33,567 nt of DNA from Anaerolineales bacterium (GCA_020630805.1 JAHDIM010000021.1:1-33567), one strand, 5' to 3'. Counted from the first letter of the stretch, positions 1-8,977 are shown. The notes: a model not told the origin generated them from the letters alone. A program made the numbers and translations.

Positions 1-3
1 ATT

Positions 4-1161
4 ATGACGAACGTATACATTACTGGCATCGGCCAAACACCGGTCGGTGAACATTGGAAAACCTCACTTCGCGAATTAGCATGGCAAGCGATTGAGCCAG
101 CACTGGTCGAAGCGAATTTACATTATCCAGATGCGCTATATGTCGGCAATATGCTGTCTGGCGCGATTTCAAATCAAGAGCATATTGGTGCGTTGATCGC
201 AGACTTCTGTGGGTTTCGCGGCATTGAGGCCACAACTATCAAAGCTGGTCAGGCTTCAGGCGGCGTTGCACTGCGGCAAGCCTACTTAGCCCTCAAGAGC
301 GGGGAGATCAAAACCGCAGTTGTGGTTGGGGTTGAAAAAATGACCGACCGCGCTGGCTCTGAACTCGTGAGCGCAGTTGCCTCCGGTCTAGATGCAGATT
401 ACGAAGCGGCGCAAGGTCTAACGCTGCCTGCTGCAGCGGGGTTAATGCTGCAGCGCTACATGTTTGAGAACGGCCTCGAACTGCGTGACATGGCTGGATT
501 TTCAGTCAATGCCCACGCGAACGCACGTAACAATCCAAATGCGATGTTCCGTAATCAACTCAAGGCGGAGCGATTCCCAGCAGCATCTATGGTGGCATCA
601 CCTGTCAATATGTTTGATACAGCGCCGGACGCTGATGGAGCCGCAGCACTTGTCTTGGTTGCTGCGGAGGCACCTCCTGAAACGGAGAATGGCTTCAAAC
701 CGATTCAAATTACCGGCTCGGCAGTTGCGACAGATGCCGTTGCTTTACATGATCGCCAAGACTTGTTGACGTTCGATGCAGTCCGCCGCTCAACTGAAAA
801 AGCGATGCAGCAAGCCAAGGTGTCACACGCTGATGTTGATTTGTTTGAGTTGCATGACAGCTTTACCGTATTTGCGGCGCTGTCACTCGAGTCGGCCGGG
901 TTTGCGGAAGCTGGTAAAGGTTGGCAATTGGCTGCCAACGGTCAGCTTGGGATTGATGGATCAGTGCCCATTTGTACGCTTGGTGGTGCCAAAGCACGCG
1001 GGAATCCGGCTGGGGCAACGGGAATTTACCAAGCGTTGGAAGCTGTGCAGCAATTGCGACACAGCGCTGGCGACAGCCAGGTTGCGAATGCTGCCACTGC
1101 GCTTATCCAGTGTATTGGTGGCACTGGTGCCTCGGTAGCAACGCATGTTTTGCAAGCCTGA
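4..1161 (+). CDS. Thiolase-superfamily protein (SCP2/archaeal type) lacking the catalytic Cys
   Basis: 385-residue protein of the SCP2/archaeal acetyl-CoA acetyltransferase type; full family length. Seen: the nucleophile-loop region reads KAGQASGG around residues 80-87, the motif ELHDSF at 282-287, GGAKARGNPAGATG at 327-340, and a C-terminal CIGGTG from Cys370. Family members normally have Cys in the first loop (xxCASGG) and His in the HPxGATG motif; here these are Gln83 (codon CAG at 250-252) and Asn334 (AAT). It is therefore either a non-catalytic or scaffold thiolase or one with altered chemistry. A DUF35 gene follows 94 bp downstream. In archaea, thiolase, DUF35 and HMG-CoA synthase form one complex of the mevalonate pathway, so an HMG-CoA synthase may lie upstream of the window (inference). 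The ATG is almost at the window edge, so its ribosome-binding site cannot be judged. Confidence 0.9.
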   Translation: MTNVYITGIGQTPVGEHWKTSLRELAWQAIEPALVEANLHYPDALYVGNMLSGAISNQEHIGALIADFCGFRGIEATTIKAGQASGGVALRQAYLALKSGEIKTAVVVGVEKMTDRAGSELVSAVASGLDADYEAAQGLTLPAAAGLMLQRYMFENGLELRDMAGFSVNAHANARNNPNAMFRNQLKAERFPAASMVASPVNMFDTAPDADGAAALVLVAAEAPPETENGFKPIQITGSAVATDAVALHDRQDLLTFDAVRRSTEKAMQQAKVSHADVDLFELHDSFTVFAALSLESAGFAEAGKGWQLAANGQLGIDGSVPICTLGGAKARGNPAGATGIYQALEAVQQLRHSAGDSQVANAATALIQCIGGTGASVATHVLQA

Positions 1162-1255
1162 TAGGAATTGATAGGACAAAATCAGTAAACTCTCAACTGT
1201 AACTGCTACAAATACAACTCGTAAGCGTACAGTTATTTGAAAAAGGAGCAACCTT

Positions 1256-1693
1256 ATGCAAGTTTCACGTCATTGGCGTTTACAACAACAACGATACGCA
1301 TTAGTCGGTCAAGTTTGTGCGGACTGCGAAGAAAAGATTTTCCCACCACGCGGTGTTTGCCCAAACTGTGCCAAAGAAACAACGACAGCATTTGAATTCA
1401 GTGGCCGCGGTAAAGTGTATTCATTCTCAACAGTCTACACGCCGCCAGCCGGTTTTGAAGGCAGCGCCCCATACACAATTGGATTGGTGCAACTCGAAGA
1501 AGGGCCACTCGTGACTGCCCAGTTGACTGACATTGATAACGATCATGTCGAAATTGGGTTAGATGTTGAAATGGTCACCCGCAAGCTTTTGCAAGATGGT
1601 GATCGTGGTGTGTTGGTCTACGGCTATAAATTCCGCCCGGTTGTCCCAGTCTGGGAAACCGAACTGGAAGACGAATTGTATGCGTTGGCATAG
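1256..1693 (+). CDS. DUF35 zinc-ribbon/OB-fold acyl-CoA-binding protein
   Basis: 145-residue protein. The N-terminal rubredoxin-like zinc ribbon has Cys21-x2-Cys24 and Cys35-x2-Cys38. An OB-fold follows (about residues 48-140) with the family-typical GRGKVYSFSTVY strand and an AP-YxIGLVQLEEG segment. A good ribosome-binding site, AAGGAG at 1243-1248, precedes the ATG by 7 bases. Established knowledge: DUF35 proteins partner thiolases, and in the archaeal thiolase/HMG-CoA synthase complex they bridge the two enzymes and hold the CoA arm. The adjacency to the thiolase-like gene supports this. A 7-bp inverted repeat (AACTGTA 1195-1201 / TACAGTT 1228-1234) sits in the 94-bp spacer; its meaning is unknown. 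Confidence 0.93.
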   Translation: MQVSRHWRLQQQRYALVGQVCADCEEKIFPPRGVCPNCAKETTTAFEFSGRGKVYSFSTVYTPPAGFEGSAPYTIGLVQLEEGPLVTAQLTDIDNDHVEIGLDVEMVTRKLLQDGDRGVLVYGYKFRPVVPVWETELEDELYALA

Positions 1694-1723
1694 ACGCTGA
1701 CAGTAAACGAATAATCAATAAAT

Positions 1724-1754
1724 AAAAAAATCCGGCAATTTGCCGGATTTTTTT
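1724..1754. terminator. Bidirectional intrinsic terminator
   Basis: Stem TCCGGC(AA)/(TT)GCCGGA (1731-1747) is flanked by A7 at 1724-1730 and T7 at 1748-1754, so it works as a hairpin plus U-tract on both strands. It lies between two convergent genes. On the minus strand the hairpin begins five bases after the last polysaccharide-locus stop codon, and that stop codon (1753-1755) sits inside the T-tract. Confidence 0.92.
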
Positions 1755-2718
1755 ATTTCTCTAAAACGTCAGGCTGCTGGATGCGCCACTCCCAGAATTT
1801 TTCTAATCCTGTTTTGATATCGACTTGTGGCGAATATCCAAATACAGACTGCGCTTTGCTGATGTCGGCATAGGTGATTTTCGGCTCGGACTTCGGCGCT
1901 GGAACTTCAATGTAATTGGCACTCTTACCGGCAAGCGCTTCCATGTACTTTACAAAATCTGCCATCAGCACAGGCTCGCCGCGTCCTAGGTTATAGATTT
2001 GGTAGCCGTTTGGATGCTCTAAAAGACCAATCACACCGGCAGCAATATCGCCCACATAGGTCCAGTCGCGGTGCATTTGACCGCCATCAAAGAGCTTGAT
2101 TTCTTTGCCGTGCAGAATACTGTCTGACACGAGATAGGGCATCATGTCTGGGCGTCCATTTGGGCCATAGACACTGAAGAAGCGCACGAATGAGAGATCT
2201 AGGTCGTAGTAATTATTGTAAGTGTATCCAAGGAGCTCTGTTGCCCGCTTGGTTGCTGGATAAGGCGCCAGGGGCTCATTAGCAAGATCGTCTTCTACAA
2301 ACGGGATCACTTTGGTTTTGCCGTAGACAGACGATGTAGACGCAATTACAACATGTTTAGGCCGATGCGTTTTAGCGGCTTCCAAAATGTTCGTCGTCCC
2401 AGCCATATTCGTGAGCACATAGTCGGTGGGGCGGGCAACTGAGGCGCGCACGCCTGCTAAGGCTGCTAAATGTACAACATAGTCAGGCTGATGTTGTGCA
2501 AAGGCGGACATAATGCTGTTTGTATCGCGAACGTCAATCTGCAACAGTTCGAAAGTCGCCTGTTTTAGGAGTGGCGCAACGTTGCGCTCTTTTGCGACGG
2601 GCGAATAGTAATCATCGAAATTATCAATGCCAACTACTGAATAGCCTTGGTCTAATAAAGCTGAACAAGTGTTTGAACCAATGAAGCCAGCAGCACCGGT
2701 AACAAAAATTTTAGGCAT
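1753..2718 (-). CDS. NAD-dependent sugar epimerase, UDP-glucuronate 4-epimerase-like
   Basis: 321-residue extended short-chain dehydrogenase. Seen: NAD-binding TGAAGFIG (residues 7-14), catalytic STSSVYG (128-133) and Tyr153-x3-Lys157, then RFFSVYGPNGRPDMM (179-193). The DNFDDYY segment (32-38) and the GRPDMM segment are typical of the UDP-glucuronate 4-epimerase branch (UDP-GlcA to UDP-GalA) rather than plain GalE; exact specificity is inference. Probably cytosolic and the last gene of the long minus-strand locus. Its ATG shares one base with the stop of the upstream membrane-protein gene (TAATG), indicating translational coupling. The bidirectional terminator follows its stop codon. Confidence 0.88.
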   Translation of the reverse strand: MPKIFVTGAAGFIGSNTCSALLDQGYSVVGIDNFDDYYSPVAKERNVAPLLKQATFELLQIDVRDTNSIMSAFAQHQPDYVVHLAALAGVRASVARPTDYVLTNMAGTTNILEAAKTHRPKHVVIASTSSVYGKTKVIPFVEDDLANEPLAPYPATKRATELLGYTYNNYYDLDLSFVRFFSVYGPNGRPDMMPYLVSDSILHGKEIKLFDGGQMHRDWTYVGDIAAGVIGLLEHPNGYQIYNLGRGEPVLMADFVKYMEALAGKSANYIEVPAPKSEPKITYADISKAQSVFGYSPQVDIKTGLEKFWEWRIQQPDVLEK

Positions 2719-5132
2719 TAGCGCGTAACCTCAACGCTGAATAAAACAACATGATCTCGAATGGATGTGCCTTCTGCGTTTGCGACTTGTAAACGTTCCC
2801 CTGTGGCTTGGTTGTACAAGATTGTCCAAATCTCGTAATGCCCTGGAGCAATTTCTTCAGAGAGAGCAAAGGCAACATTGTGGCGAATCTGATCTCCAGG
2901 AGTCCAAGCCGAAGTTGGCCAGAAGCCATTTTGTGGCAATGCATCAATTTGCATTTCAATCTGTGATTGTGGATTTACGAGAAATGTTGCAATCACATAG
3001 CTCTCTTCGATTGTTTCAAAAGGTTCCCACACCGTTGAAATATTCAAGATTGTGCCCGGAGCAACAATCCCAGGTGTGGGGTTAGCATCATAACCGATAA
3101 GTGCGATGCGCTCGTCGAAGACAAACGTATTATTGAATTCCGCTTCAATTTCCTGATATCTTTCGCGCGTTGTTCTAAACGACGCAATACTTTCATCAAT
3201 CGGCGTTGCGCTGACTTCTACTAATCGGATATCGTTTGCGAATTCTTTAGCTGATAACAGATGGAAGTTCTCGTGTAACCACCATTCCATCGAATTGATG
3301 TTGGCATTGTCAAACTGACTGTTGTTGGCAACAATGGCGATTCGCTCACGGTTATTTTGACCTGCAAAGAGGCCGATATTGCCGGGCACTGCATTGCTTT
3401 CATCAAGGTAAGCAATTGAGCCAATCTTATAGACAATAGGTTGGCCGTTCAATTTGTCTGCTGGATTTTCAGCAATTGTATAAACGGGGTTCTTGCCTTT
3501 GAAGTAATTCATCATGAACCACATATATTGACGGCCATCCAATGCGACTAGCGTATTGTCGTCAATTTGCGCTTCTAATTCGAGACGCATTGCCTGTAAG
3601 TCTAGCCGTTGACCACTGTAGCGACTATCTACATAGATAGTTGTAAGCGTATATGCAGTGACGAATGCGCAAATGCCAATTCCAATTATGGGCAGAATGT
3701 AGGCTGAAGTGATGCTTGTTTTTGAGACTTGCCAGCGGAAAAAGAACGCGTTGAAAAATGCAGCCAGACTTAATGCGATTGCGACTGTCCACAGCGGTTG
3801 CTCTGCGGCTGCATACCAAGCGAAATCAAAAGGGGCGTCACTAAACAGCAGTTGCAAATGCGCTATGGCTGCCGAGTATTGTGGCTGCCAAATTCCTAAT
3901 ACCCAAGCGGCGCCTTCAACTCCCGTTTGATCTAACATCTGGTAATACTGCAGTGGGTTTACTGCTACAGCACCAATTTGAACAAGGAAGCCGACTGCGG
4001 AGAAAGCGCAAATTGCTGTGATAAGGGCTTTGTGTTTAGTTGTGTGGGCATGCTCAATTAGTAAGCTCAATGGCAACATTAGCAGCCCAGTAATGGGCAC
4101 CATGTATCGGGGACCCCAGTTCAAACCACCAAACCAGACGTCACCGCGTATCAGGGCATAGACAATTACAAATGCAGGGATCAGCAGCAGCGGCCACACA
4201 AACTCAAGCTTTCTTTTGGCTTTGATAAATGGGGTGATACAACTCAACAGCACCACTGGAGAGTAAACAAAAAGGCTCTTCCCTGGGCTAAACAGAAATC
4301 CTGCAACTGCATTTCCAAACCCAGCATTGTTTTCCACAATGCTTTGAATTCGATTTATGAATTGAAAGCGTGTCTCGGCTGCATTTAAGATGCTTTGGTA
4401 ATAGTACAGCGCGAGAAACAAACTCAGCCCGATGAGTACAACAACGAGCAATAGTATACGGCGTTGACGCGGCGGTAGATGTAGGCGATCTGTCGTTGCA
4501 AATTGTAGTGCGACAATCGGCAGTCCAATAATGACCGCTTCCTTTGACAAAATCCCTAGTACAGAGAATGCAACAACGAGAAGCAAGCTCGTCAGGATTT
4601 GATATGGCGATTGATTGAGACTATTTCGTAATCGTAAGACGGCGTATGCAGCGCTACTTAGCATCAAGCCTGCAAGTGGCTCTCGAAAGAAATTTTTACT
4701 ATAAGGCCAGACAATGGTGGTAAACGCAAAAATTAGCGTTGTGCTTAACGCGGTAAAGCGGCTTACGCGCAGTGCGCATAAGTGTAAATATAAGACCCCA
4801 CTCCACAGCATACAAATGATGATATTGAACAATAAAGTGGCGTGTGCGTTTCCAATTTCTTGGAATTGCATTGCTGTCCAATAAAGTGGTGCGCTCAATA
4901 ATGGTTGAATTGGCTCAACATCTGTGTGCCCTGGCCATCGTAAATCTGCAGTGAGGTTTAGATAGGGGGTGTTTCGATTGGAAAAGCTTTCTGTCGTGTC
5001 AAATAAAAACAATTCATCATTAGAGATAAATGTTAGCGACGCGGTAAGAAGATAAATGCAGAAGATGAAGCAGCACAGAGTAACGGCTGTTGCTCTATCT
5101 TTTTGTGTTATCCACGAAGGGGCTGATGGCAT
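2718..5132 (-). CDS. Large polytopic GT-C-like glycosyltransferase/membrane protein
   Basis: 804 residues. The first about 510 residues are highly hydrophobic, with many predicted membrane helices starting at about residue 18. The first loop carries an acidic FISNDEL motif, as in dolichyl-phosphate-mannose mannosyltransferase-like (GT39/ArnT) GT-C enzymes that use a polyprenyl-phosphate sugar. The remaining about 290 residues are soluble and presumably extracytoplasmic. They end in a beta-rich segment (IAPGHYEIWTILYNQATGER, then DHVVLFSVEV) like tails seen on Chloroflexota GT-C proteins. The ATG lies 3 bp after the stop of the WecA-like gene, and the stop overlaps the epimerase start by one base. 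It could instead be the Wzy polymerase or carry a new accessory domain; the substrate is unknown. Confidence 0.78.
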   Translation of the reverse strand: MPSAPSWITQKDRATAVTLCCFIFCIYLLTASLTFISNDELFLFDTTESFSNRNTPYLNLTADLRWPGHTDVEPIQPLLSAPLYWTAMQFQEIGNAHATLLFNIIICMLWSGVLYLHLCALRVSRFTALSTTLIFAFTTIVWPYSKNFFREPLAGLMLSSAAYAVLRLRNSLNQSPYQILTSLLLVVAFSVLGILSKEAVIIGLPIVALQFATTDRLHLPPRQRRILLLVVVLIGLSLFLALYYYQSILNAAETRFQFINRIQSIVENNAGFGNAVAGFLFSPGKSLFVYSPVVLLSCITPFIKAKRKLEFVWPLLLIPAFVIVYALIRGDVWFGGLNWGPRYMVPITGLLMLPLSLLIEHAHTTKHKALITAICAFSAVGFLVQIGAVAVNPLQYYQMLDQTGVEGAAWVLGIWQPQYSAAIAHLQLLFSDAPFDFAWYAAAEQPLWTVAIALSLAAFFNAFFFRWQVSKTSITSAYILPIIGIGICAFVTAYTLTTIYVDSRYSGQRLDLQAMRLELEAQIDDNTLVALDGRQYMWFMMNYFKGKNPVYTIAENPADKLNGQPIVYKIGSIAYLDESNAVPGNIGLFAGQNNRERIAIVANNSQFDNANINSMEWWLHENFHLLSAKEFANDIRLVEVSATPIDESIASFRTTRERYQEIEAEFNNTFVFDERIALIGYDANPTPGIVAPGTILNISTVWEPFETIEESYVIATFLVNPQSQIEMQIDALPQNGFWPTSAWTPGDQIRHNVAFALSEEIAPGHYEIWTILYNQATGERLQVANAEGTSIRDHVVLFSVEVTR

Positions 5133-5135
5133 ACG

Positions 5136-6770
5136 TTAGGCAAGTAACTGACGACTACGACTGTTATTGCGTGAAATCCACGCTTGGCGAATTTTCTGAG
5201 CAATATCTTCTTTGCTATGCGTTTGTTGTGACGTCAGTCTAAGAAGCGGTAAGCCGCTATCTCTTAGAAGTTGTAGATCTTGTGGTGAACTGTTCAGATC
5301 AATTACCGATACATTTGCATTGTTGATGGCTTGCAAAAGCTGCGTCACGTCAAGAATATCTTGGACATTCACTTCAAATCCCCCTGAGAGCACGACTAAA
5401 TCAAAGCGTTTGAGAAAGCTCTCTAGTAGCTTTTCAGTCGGCAGCGTATTGCTGGCAATAAAGTCTGCTCTTAGGCGCAACGTGGAATTTGCCCACTCAA
5501 ATCGACGATTGAGATCGACCGGAATGCTAGTTTCAGTATTTAGCAGGCCAGCGATAATCGATTGATCATTCGATGCTATCGAAATTAATGTGTTGGTGAA
5601 CTGGTCAAAGCTTGACGTATGCGTGGTATCGGCCGGCGTATGGATAAGGACACTGACTTTCGCGGCTGCCGATAAGATACCTTTGAAAGAGTTCTCTGTG
5701 TCGTTGCCGCCTGGAATATACAGCACCTTTAGGTTTTGACTGACTTCATCACCTTCGGTCGCGAGAACATACTCCAACAAAATAATGAGTGCAATCGCGA
5801 TGATCACGAGAAGTCCTAGTGTCCACCAAGCCACTAGCAAGTTAGTTGCGTTCGCAACGAGAATGGCGAGAACGCCTAAGCTCAGTGAAACGAGATATAG
5901 ATTGAGAACAGCACGTCTGTGGCTAAGTCCCACGCGCACCAGCCGATGAGATGTGTGATCTGTCCCACCACGCCAGATGGGAATACGTCTTCTTGTGCGT
6001 GAAATCATCACCAACATGGTGTCGAAAATTGGCAAGCCCAAGACTAAGATGGGCACTAGCCAACTTTGGGCTTGGGTAATGGTCGGGAAACTGATTTTTA
6101 GCCCAAGAATCGCCAGAATAAATCCGAGTAGCAGTGCCCCAGTGTCGCCCATAAAAGTGACGGCTGGTTGGAAGTTGTAAGACAGAAATCCTGCACAAGC
6201 TCCCAACAACGTTGCGGAGAGAATGGCAATTAGGAATTGATTGTGAAGGACTGCCAAGACCAAGAATGACAATGCTGCGGTTGCTGCGATACCTGCGGCC
6301 AACCCATCGATGTTGTCTTGCAGATTGAGGGCGTTGACAATTGCCAGAACCCAAACAATAGTGATGATGGCGTTGAGAATTGGGAAATTCGGGAATAAGT
6401 GACTGCTCACGTTACCGAATACGAGAACAGACGCTGCAACACCTTGTCCAAGCAACTTCACTGCCGGACTCAGCGTAAATCGATCATCAATTAGGCCAAC
6501 ACAGGCTATTAGGGTGCCACCGCCAATAATGGCTGCGAGCTGAATTGGCTCTTCACCACGTCCAAAAATCAGCAGCCCAATCACAAACGCGAGCCACATC
6601 GCTACGCCACCCATGACAGGGGTGCTTTGCTGATGCAGTTTGTGTGCTTGAGGATTGTCAATAACCCGAAAGCGGCGGGCCAACAGCATTGAAAATGGGG
6701 TGAATAAAAACGACACCAATCCAGTCACAATGGCTGTGATAATGGTTTGGGTAATGAGCTCAGTTTGCAT
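5136..6770 (-). CDS. WecA/MraY-family undecaprenyl-phosphate sugar-1-phosphate transferase with extra C-terminal domain
   Basis: 544 residues; the usual family length is about 320-380. Residues 1-340 form the polytopic catalytic part: substrate motif HKLHQQSTPVMGG (43-55), DD at 95-96, NALNLQDNIDGLAAG (146-160), FMGDTG (206-211), and the HR-rich cytoplasmic loop TDHTSHRLVRVGLSHRR (270-286). Role: transfer of a sugar-1-phosphate (probably an N-acetylhexosamine) from UDP to undecaprenyl phosphate, the first membrane step of polysaccharide assembly. Residues about 345-544 form an additional soluble alpha/beta-looking domain that I do not recognise. It overlaps the upstream GT4 gene by 11 bp and is followed after 3 bp by the 804-residue membrane protein. 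Confidence 0.9.
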   Translation of the reverse strand: MQTELITQTIITAIVTGLVSFLFTPFSMLLARRFRVIDNPQAHKLHQQSTPVMGGVAMWLAFVIGLLIFGRGEEPIQLAAIIGGGTLIACVGLIDDRFTLSPAVKLLGQGVAASVLVFGNVSSHLFPNFPILNAIITIVWVLAIVNALNLQDNIDGLAAGIAATAALSFLVLAVLHNQFLIAILSATLLGACAGFLSYNFQPAVTFMGDTGALLLGFILAILGLKISFPTITQAQSWLVPILVLGLPIFDTMLVMISRTRRRIPIWRGGTDHTSHRLVRVGLSHRRAVLNLYLVSLSLGVLAILVANATNLLVAWWTLGLLVIIAIALIILLEYVLATEGDEVSQNLKVLYIPGGNDTENSFKGILSAAAKVSVLIHTPADTTHTSSFDQFTNTLISIASNDQSIIAGLLNTETSIPVDLNRRFEWANSTLRLRADFIASNTLPTEKLLESFLKRFDLVVLSGGFEVNVQDILDVTQLLQAINNANVSVIDLNSSPQDLQLLRDSGLPLLRLTSQQTHSKEDIAQKIRQAWISRNNSRSRQLLA

Positions 6771-7959
6771 ACTTTTCTGAAATCAAGGTGTCGTAAAGTG
6801 TTTCAACGCTGTCGTAAAGGCGTTGGAGATTATGGCGTTCCAAGACAAAGTTTTGTGCGGCATCGGTAAAGGTTTCCCCTTCTTGTAATGCGAGCAACAT
6901 ATCGCGTGCGAGCGCAGTTGGGTCGTTTGCTGGAACGAGATACCCGGTTTTACCGGGTTTTACAAGATCGGCGACGCCACCAACATCTGTAGACACCACT
7001 GGCGTTTTGGCAGCCATGGCTTCAATAATTGAAACGGGTGTACCTTCATTGTCTGAAGACAATACCAATACGTCTAAATCAGCATAGATTTTTGGTAGAT
7101 CTTGGCGCCAGCCTAAAAATCGTACTTTTGCTGAAATATCTAGTGTATCTGCGTAGTTCTGTAACTCTGCTTCTAACTCACCACCGCCAACAATTAGAAA
7201 TAGACCCGCGTAGCCATCTTTAATTGCTAGTTTGGCTGCGTCTAGAAATAGCTTGTGGTTCTTGATTGGCACTAACCGCCCTACGATGCCAATGAGTTCT
7301 ACCTCATCAGTAACGTCAAGCTCTTGACGGAGCGCACCTTGAAATTGGTTACTCTTCCGAAACTTCTCAAGATCTAACCCTAAAGGCAAGACCGATAGTT
7401 TGTTAGGCGCTGCTATTTTATAGTGCAATAAGTCGTCCAGAACCTTTTGACTCACGGTTAGAATCGACGTGGTCATCGCACTTAGACCTTGTTCCACGAG
7501 CACTATAAATTTTGACCGCAGTGGGCCCCAATATCCATGAAAAACATGCCCATGGAAGGTGTGGACAACAATCGGGACACCTGCCAATTTTGCAGCAATT
7601 CTGCCTACTGCTCCGGCTTTAAAGGTGTGTGTGTGGACAATCGTCGGTTTCAGGCGCTTCAGCAGCCGATAGGTGTGCAGAATGCTTTTGACATCTGACC
7701 AGATCGAGATTTCACGCTGCATGGTCTCAATTACTAGCGGCTCTACACCTGACTCAGTTGCGATATAACTCATATCGCCTTCGTTTGGACTAATGACGCC
7801 TGTTACAAGAGTCGTTTTGTATTTTTCTGAGAGGCCGCTACTAAGCTTTGAGACGTGAATTGTTGGGCCACCAACGTTTAGACGTGCAATCATACGCACG
7901 ACAAGAATCGGGTCTTGCTGTGGTGTAGCGTTGGTTGAGGCAGAATGAGGTGTAGTCAC
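6760..7959 (-). CDS. GT4-family glycosyltransferase
   Basis: 399 residues with a GT-B fold. Seen: N-terminal ARLNVGGPTIHV (25-36), HTFHGHVFHGYWG (133-145), nucleotide-sugar domain GIVGRLVPIKNH (224-235), and EGTPVSIIE with the EX7E pair Glu305/Glu313. It transfers a sugar from a nucleotide donor to the growing lipid-linked oligosaccharide at the inner face of the membrane; donor unknown. The longest frame begins with GTG (7957-7959) without a clear Shine-Dalgarno sequence. The family's usual start would be close to Met23 (7891-7893), so the first 22 residues are uncertain. A 5-bp hairpin (GTCAC 7955-7959 / GTGAC 7964-7968) covers the GTG. Confidence 0.88.
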   Translation of the reverse strand: MTTPHSASTNATPQQDPILVVRMIARLNVGGPTIHVSKLSSGLSEKYKTTLVTGVISPNEGDMSYIATESGVEPLVIETMQREISIWSDVKSILHTYRLLKRLKPTIVHTHTFKAGAVGRIAAKLAGVPIVVHTFHGHVFHGYWGPLRSKFIVLVEQGLSAMTTSILTVSQKVLDDLLHYKIAAPNKLSVLPLGLDLEKFRKSNQFQGALRQELDVTDEVELIGIVGRLVPIKNHKLFLDAAKLAIKDGYAGLFLIVGGGELEAELQNYADTLDISAKVRFLGWRQDLPKIYADLDVLVLSSDNEGTPVSIIEAMAAKTPVVSTDVGGVADLVKPGKTGYLVPANDPTALARDMLLALQEGETFTDAAQNFVLERHNLQRLYDSVETLYDTLISEKYAN

Positions 7960-7972
7960 TGAGGTGACAGAA

Positions 7973-8005
7973 CAACCAGCAAGCAGTTCGTTGGCTTGCT
8001 GGTTG
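7973..8005. repeat. 12-bp perfect inverted repeat in the GT4-epimerase gap
   Basis: CAACCAGCAAGC (7973-7984) and GCTTGCTGGTTG (7994-8005) are exact reverse complements separated by 9 bases. They fill much of the 64-bp gap between an epimerase stop and the next GT4 start. No T-run follows on either strand, so a classical terminator is not supported. It may be an mRNA-stabilising or processing hairpin. Confidence 0.8.
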
Positions 8006-8023
8006 CGGATAAGTTGGATAAGC

Positions 8024-8977
8024 CTACGCGGCTTCGTAGTAGTTTGCGGTTAGCGCAAGGCCTTCAAGTAGATCAATTTTTGATTTGAAATCCATGAGAT
8101 CTTCTGCTTTTGAAACAGATGCATAAGAGTGCTTAATGTCACCTGCGCGAGGATCTGCATAAATTGGCTTGATATCTGTGCCTAAAATCTCGTTGATCAT
8201 ATCAACAAGTTCATTCAGAGATGTTTGGCGCCCCATAGATGCATTGAAGACCTGCCCTGGTGCATTTGGATGTTCTAAGGCCGTCAGGTTTGCGTCAATG
8301 ACGTTGGCAATGTAGGTGAAGTCACGGGTTTGTTCGCCGTCACCGAAAATGGTTGGGCGTTCGCCAGCTTGCATCTTCGTGATGAATTTTGGAATGACAG
8401 CCGCATAGTCAGACTTTGGATCTTGTCGAGCGCCAAAGACGTTGAAGTAACGTAGCGCGACAGCTTCAAAGCCATAGACCTGATAGAAGGCCATGCAGTA
8501 TTGCTCAGCGGCGAGTTTGCTAACACCGTATGGTGACATTGGCTGTGGCATCATATCTTCTTTTTTAGCAACGATGGCGTTCGTATCTTGATCTCGAACG
8601 GCTTCACCATATACAGAAGAGGATGATGCAAACGTCATCCGTTTTACGCCTGCGTCTTTTGCTGCAACAAGCAAATTGAGAGTGGCATTGATCCCAGCGT
8701 CATTATTGGTGAGCGGATCTGCGACTGACCGTGGCACGCTTGGAATAGCAGCTTGGTGCATCACGTAGTCAACATCTTGCACTGCATAACGCGCAAAGTC
8801 GAGGTCGACCAAACTGCCTTCTAGTAATTCGATCTTGTCGAGCGAACTTGCTAGATTTTCGCGTTTGCCGGTTGCAAAGTTGTCTGCAACGCGAACGGTT
8901 TTGCCTTGTCGTAATAATTCATCAACGATGTTTGAGCCAATAAACCCAGCACCGCCGGTCACCAAATAGCGTGTCAT
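8024..8977 (-). CDS. NAD-dependent UDP-sugar 4-epimerase, WbpP/GalE-like
   Basis: 317-residue extended SDR enzyme. Seen: TGGAGFIG (7-14), ASSSSVYGE (117-125), Tyr150-x3-Lys154 and RYFNVFGARQDPKSDYAAVI (176-195). The FNVFGxRQDP-SxY-VI pattern is typical of UDP-N-acetylglucosamine/glucuronate 4-epimerases of the WbpP/TviC group, so it probably supplies a galacto-configured UDP-sugar; the substrate is inferred. Cytosolic. The ATG at 8975-8977 has a weak GGA upstream. It is bounded by inverted-repeat elements on both sides, unlike most genes of the locus, which overlap. Confidence 0.88.
   Translation of the reverse strand: MTRYLVTGGAGFIGSNIVDELLRQGKTVRVADNFATGKRENLASSLDKIELLEGSLVDLDFARYAVQDVDYVMHQAAIPSVPRSVADPLTNNDAGINATLNLLVAAKDAGVKRMTFASSSSVYGEAVRDQDTNAIVAKKEDMMPQPMSPYGVSKLAAEQYCMAFYQVYGFEAVALRYFNVFGARQDPKSDYAAVIPKFITKMQAGERPTIFGDGEQTRDFTYIANVIDANLTALEHPNAPGQVFNASMGRQTSLNELVDMINEILGTDIKPIYADPRAGDIKHSYASVSKAEDLMDFKSKIDLLEGLALTANYYEAA

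Noticed and set aside
961-1251. Minus-strand open frame opposite the thiolase end.
   Set aside because: No family-like motifs and fully antisense to a conserved gene; treated as a shadow frame.
1162-1255. 7-bp inverted repeat in the thiolase-DUF35 spacer as a regulatory site.
   Set aside because: Short arms with a 26-base loop; likely chance, though kept as a note in the DUF35 entry.
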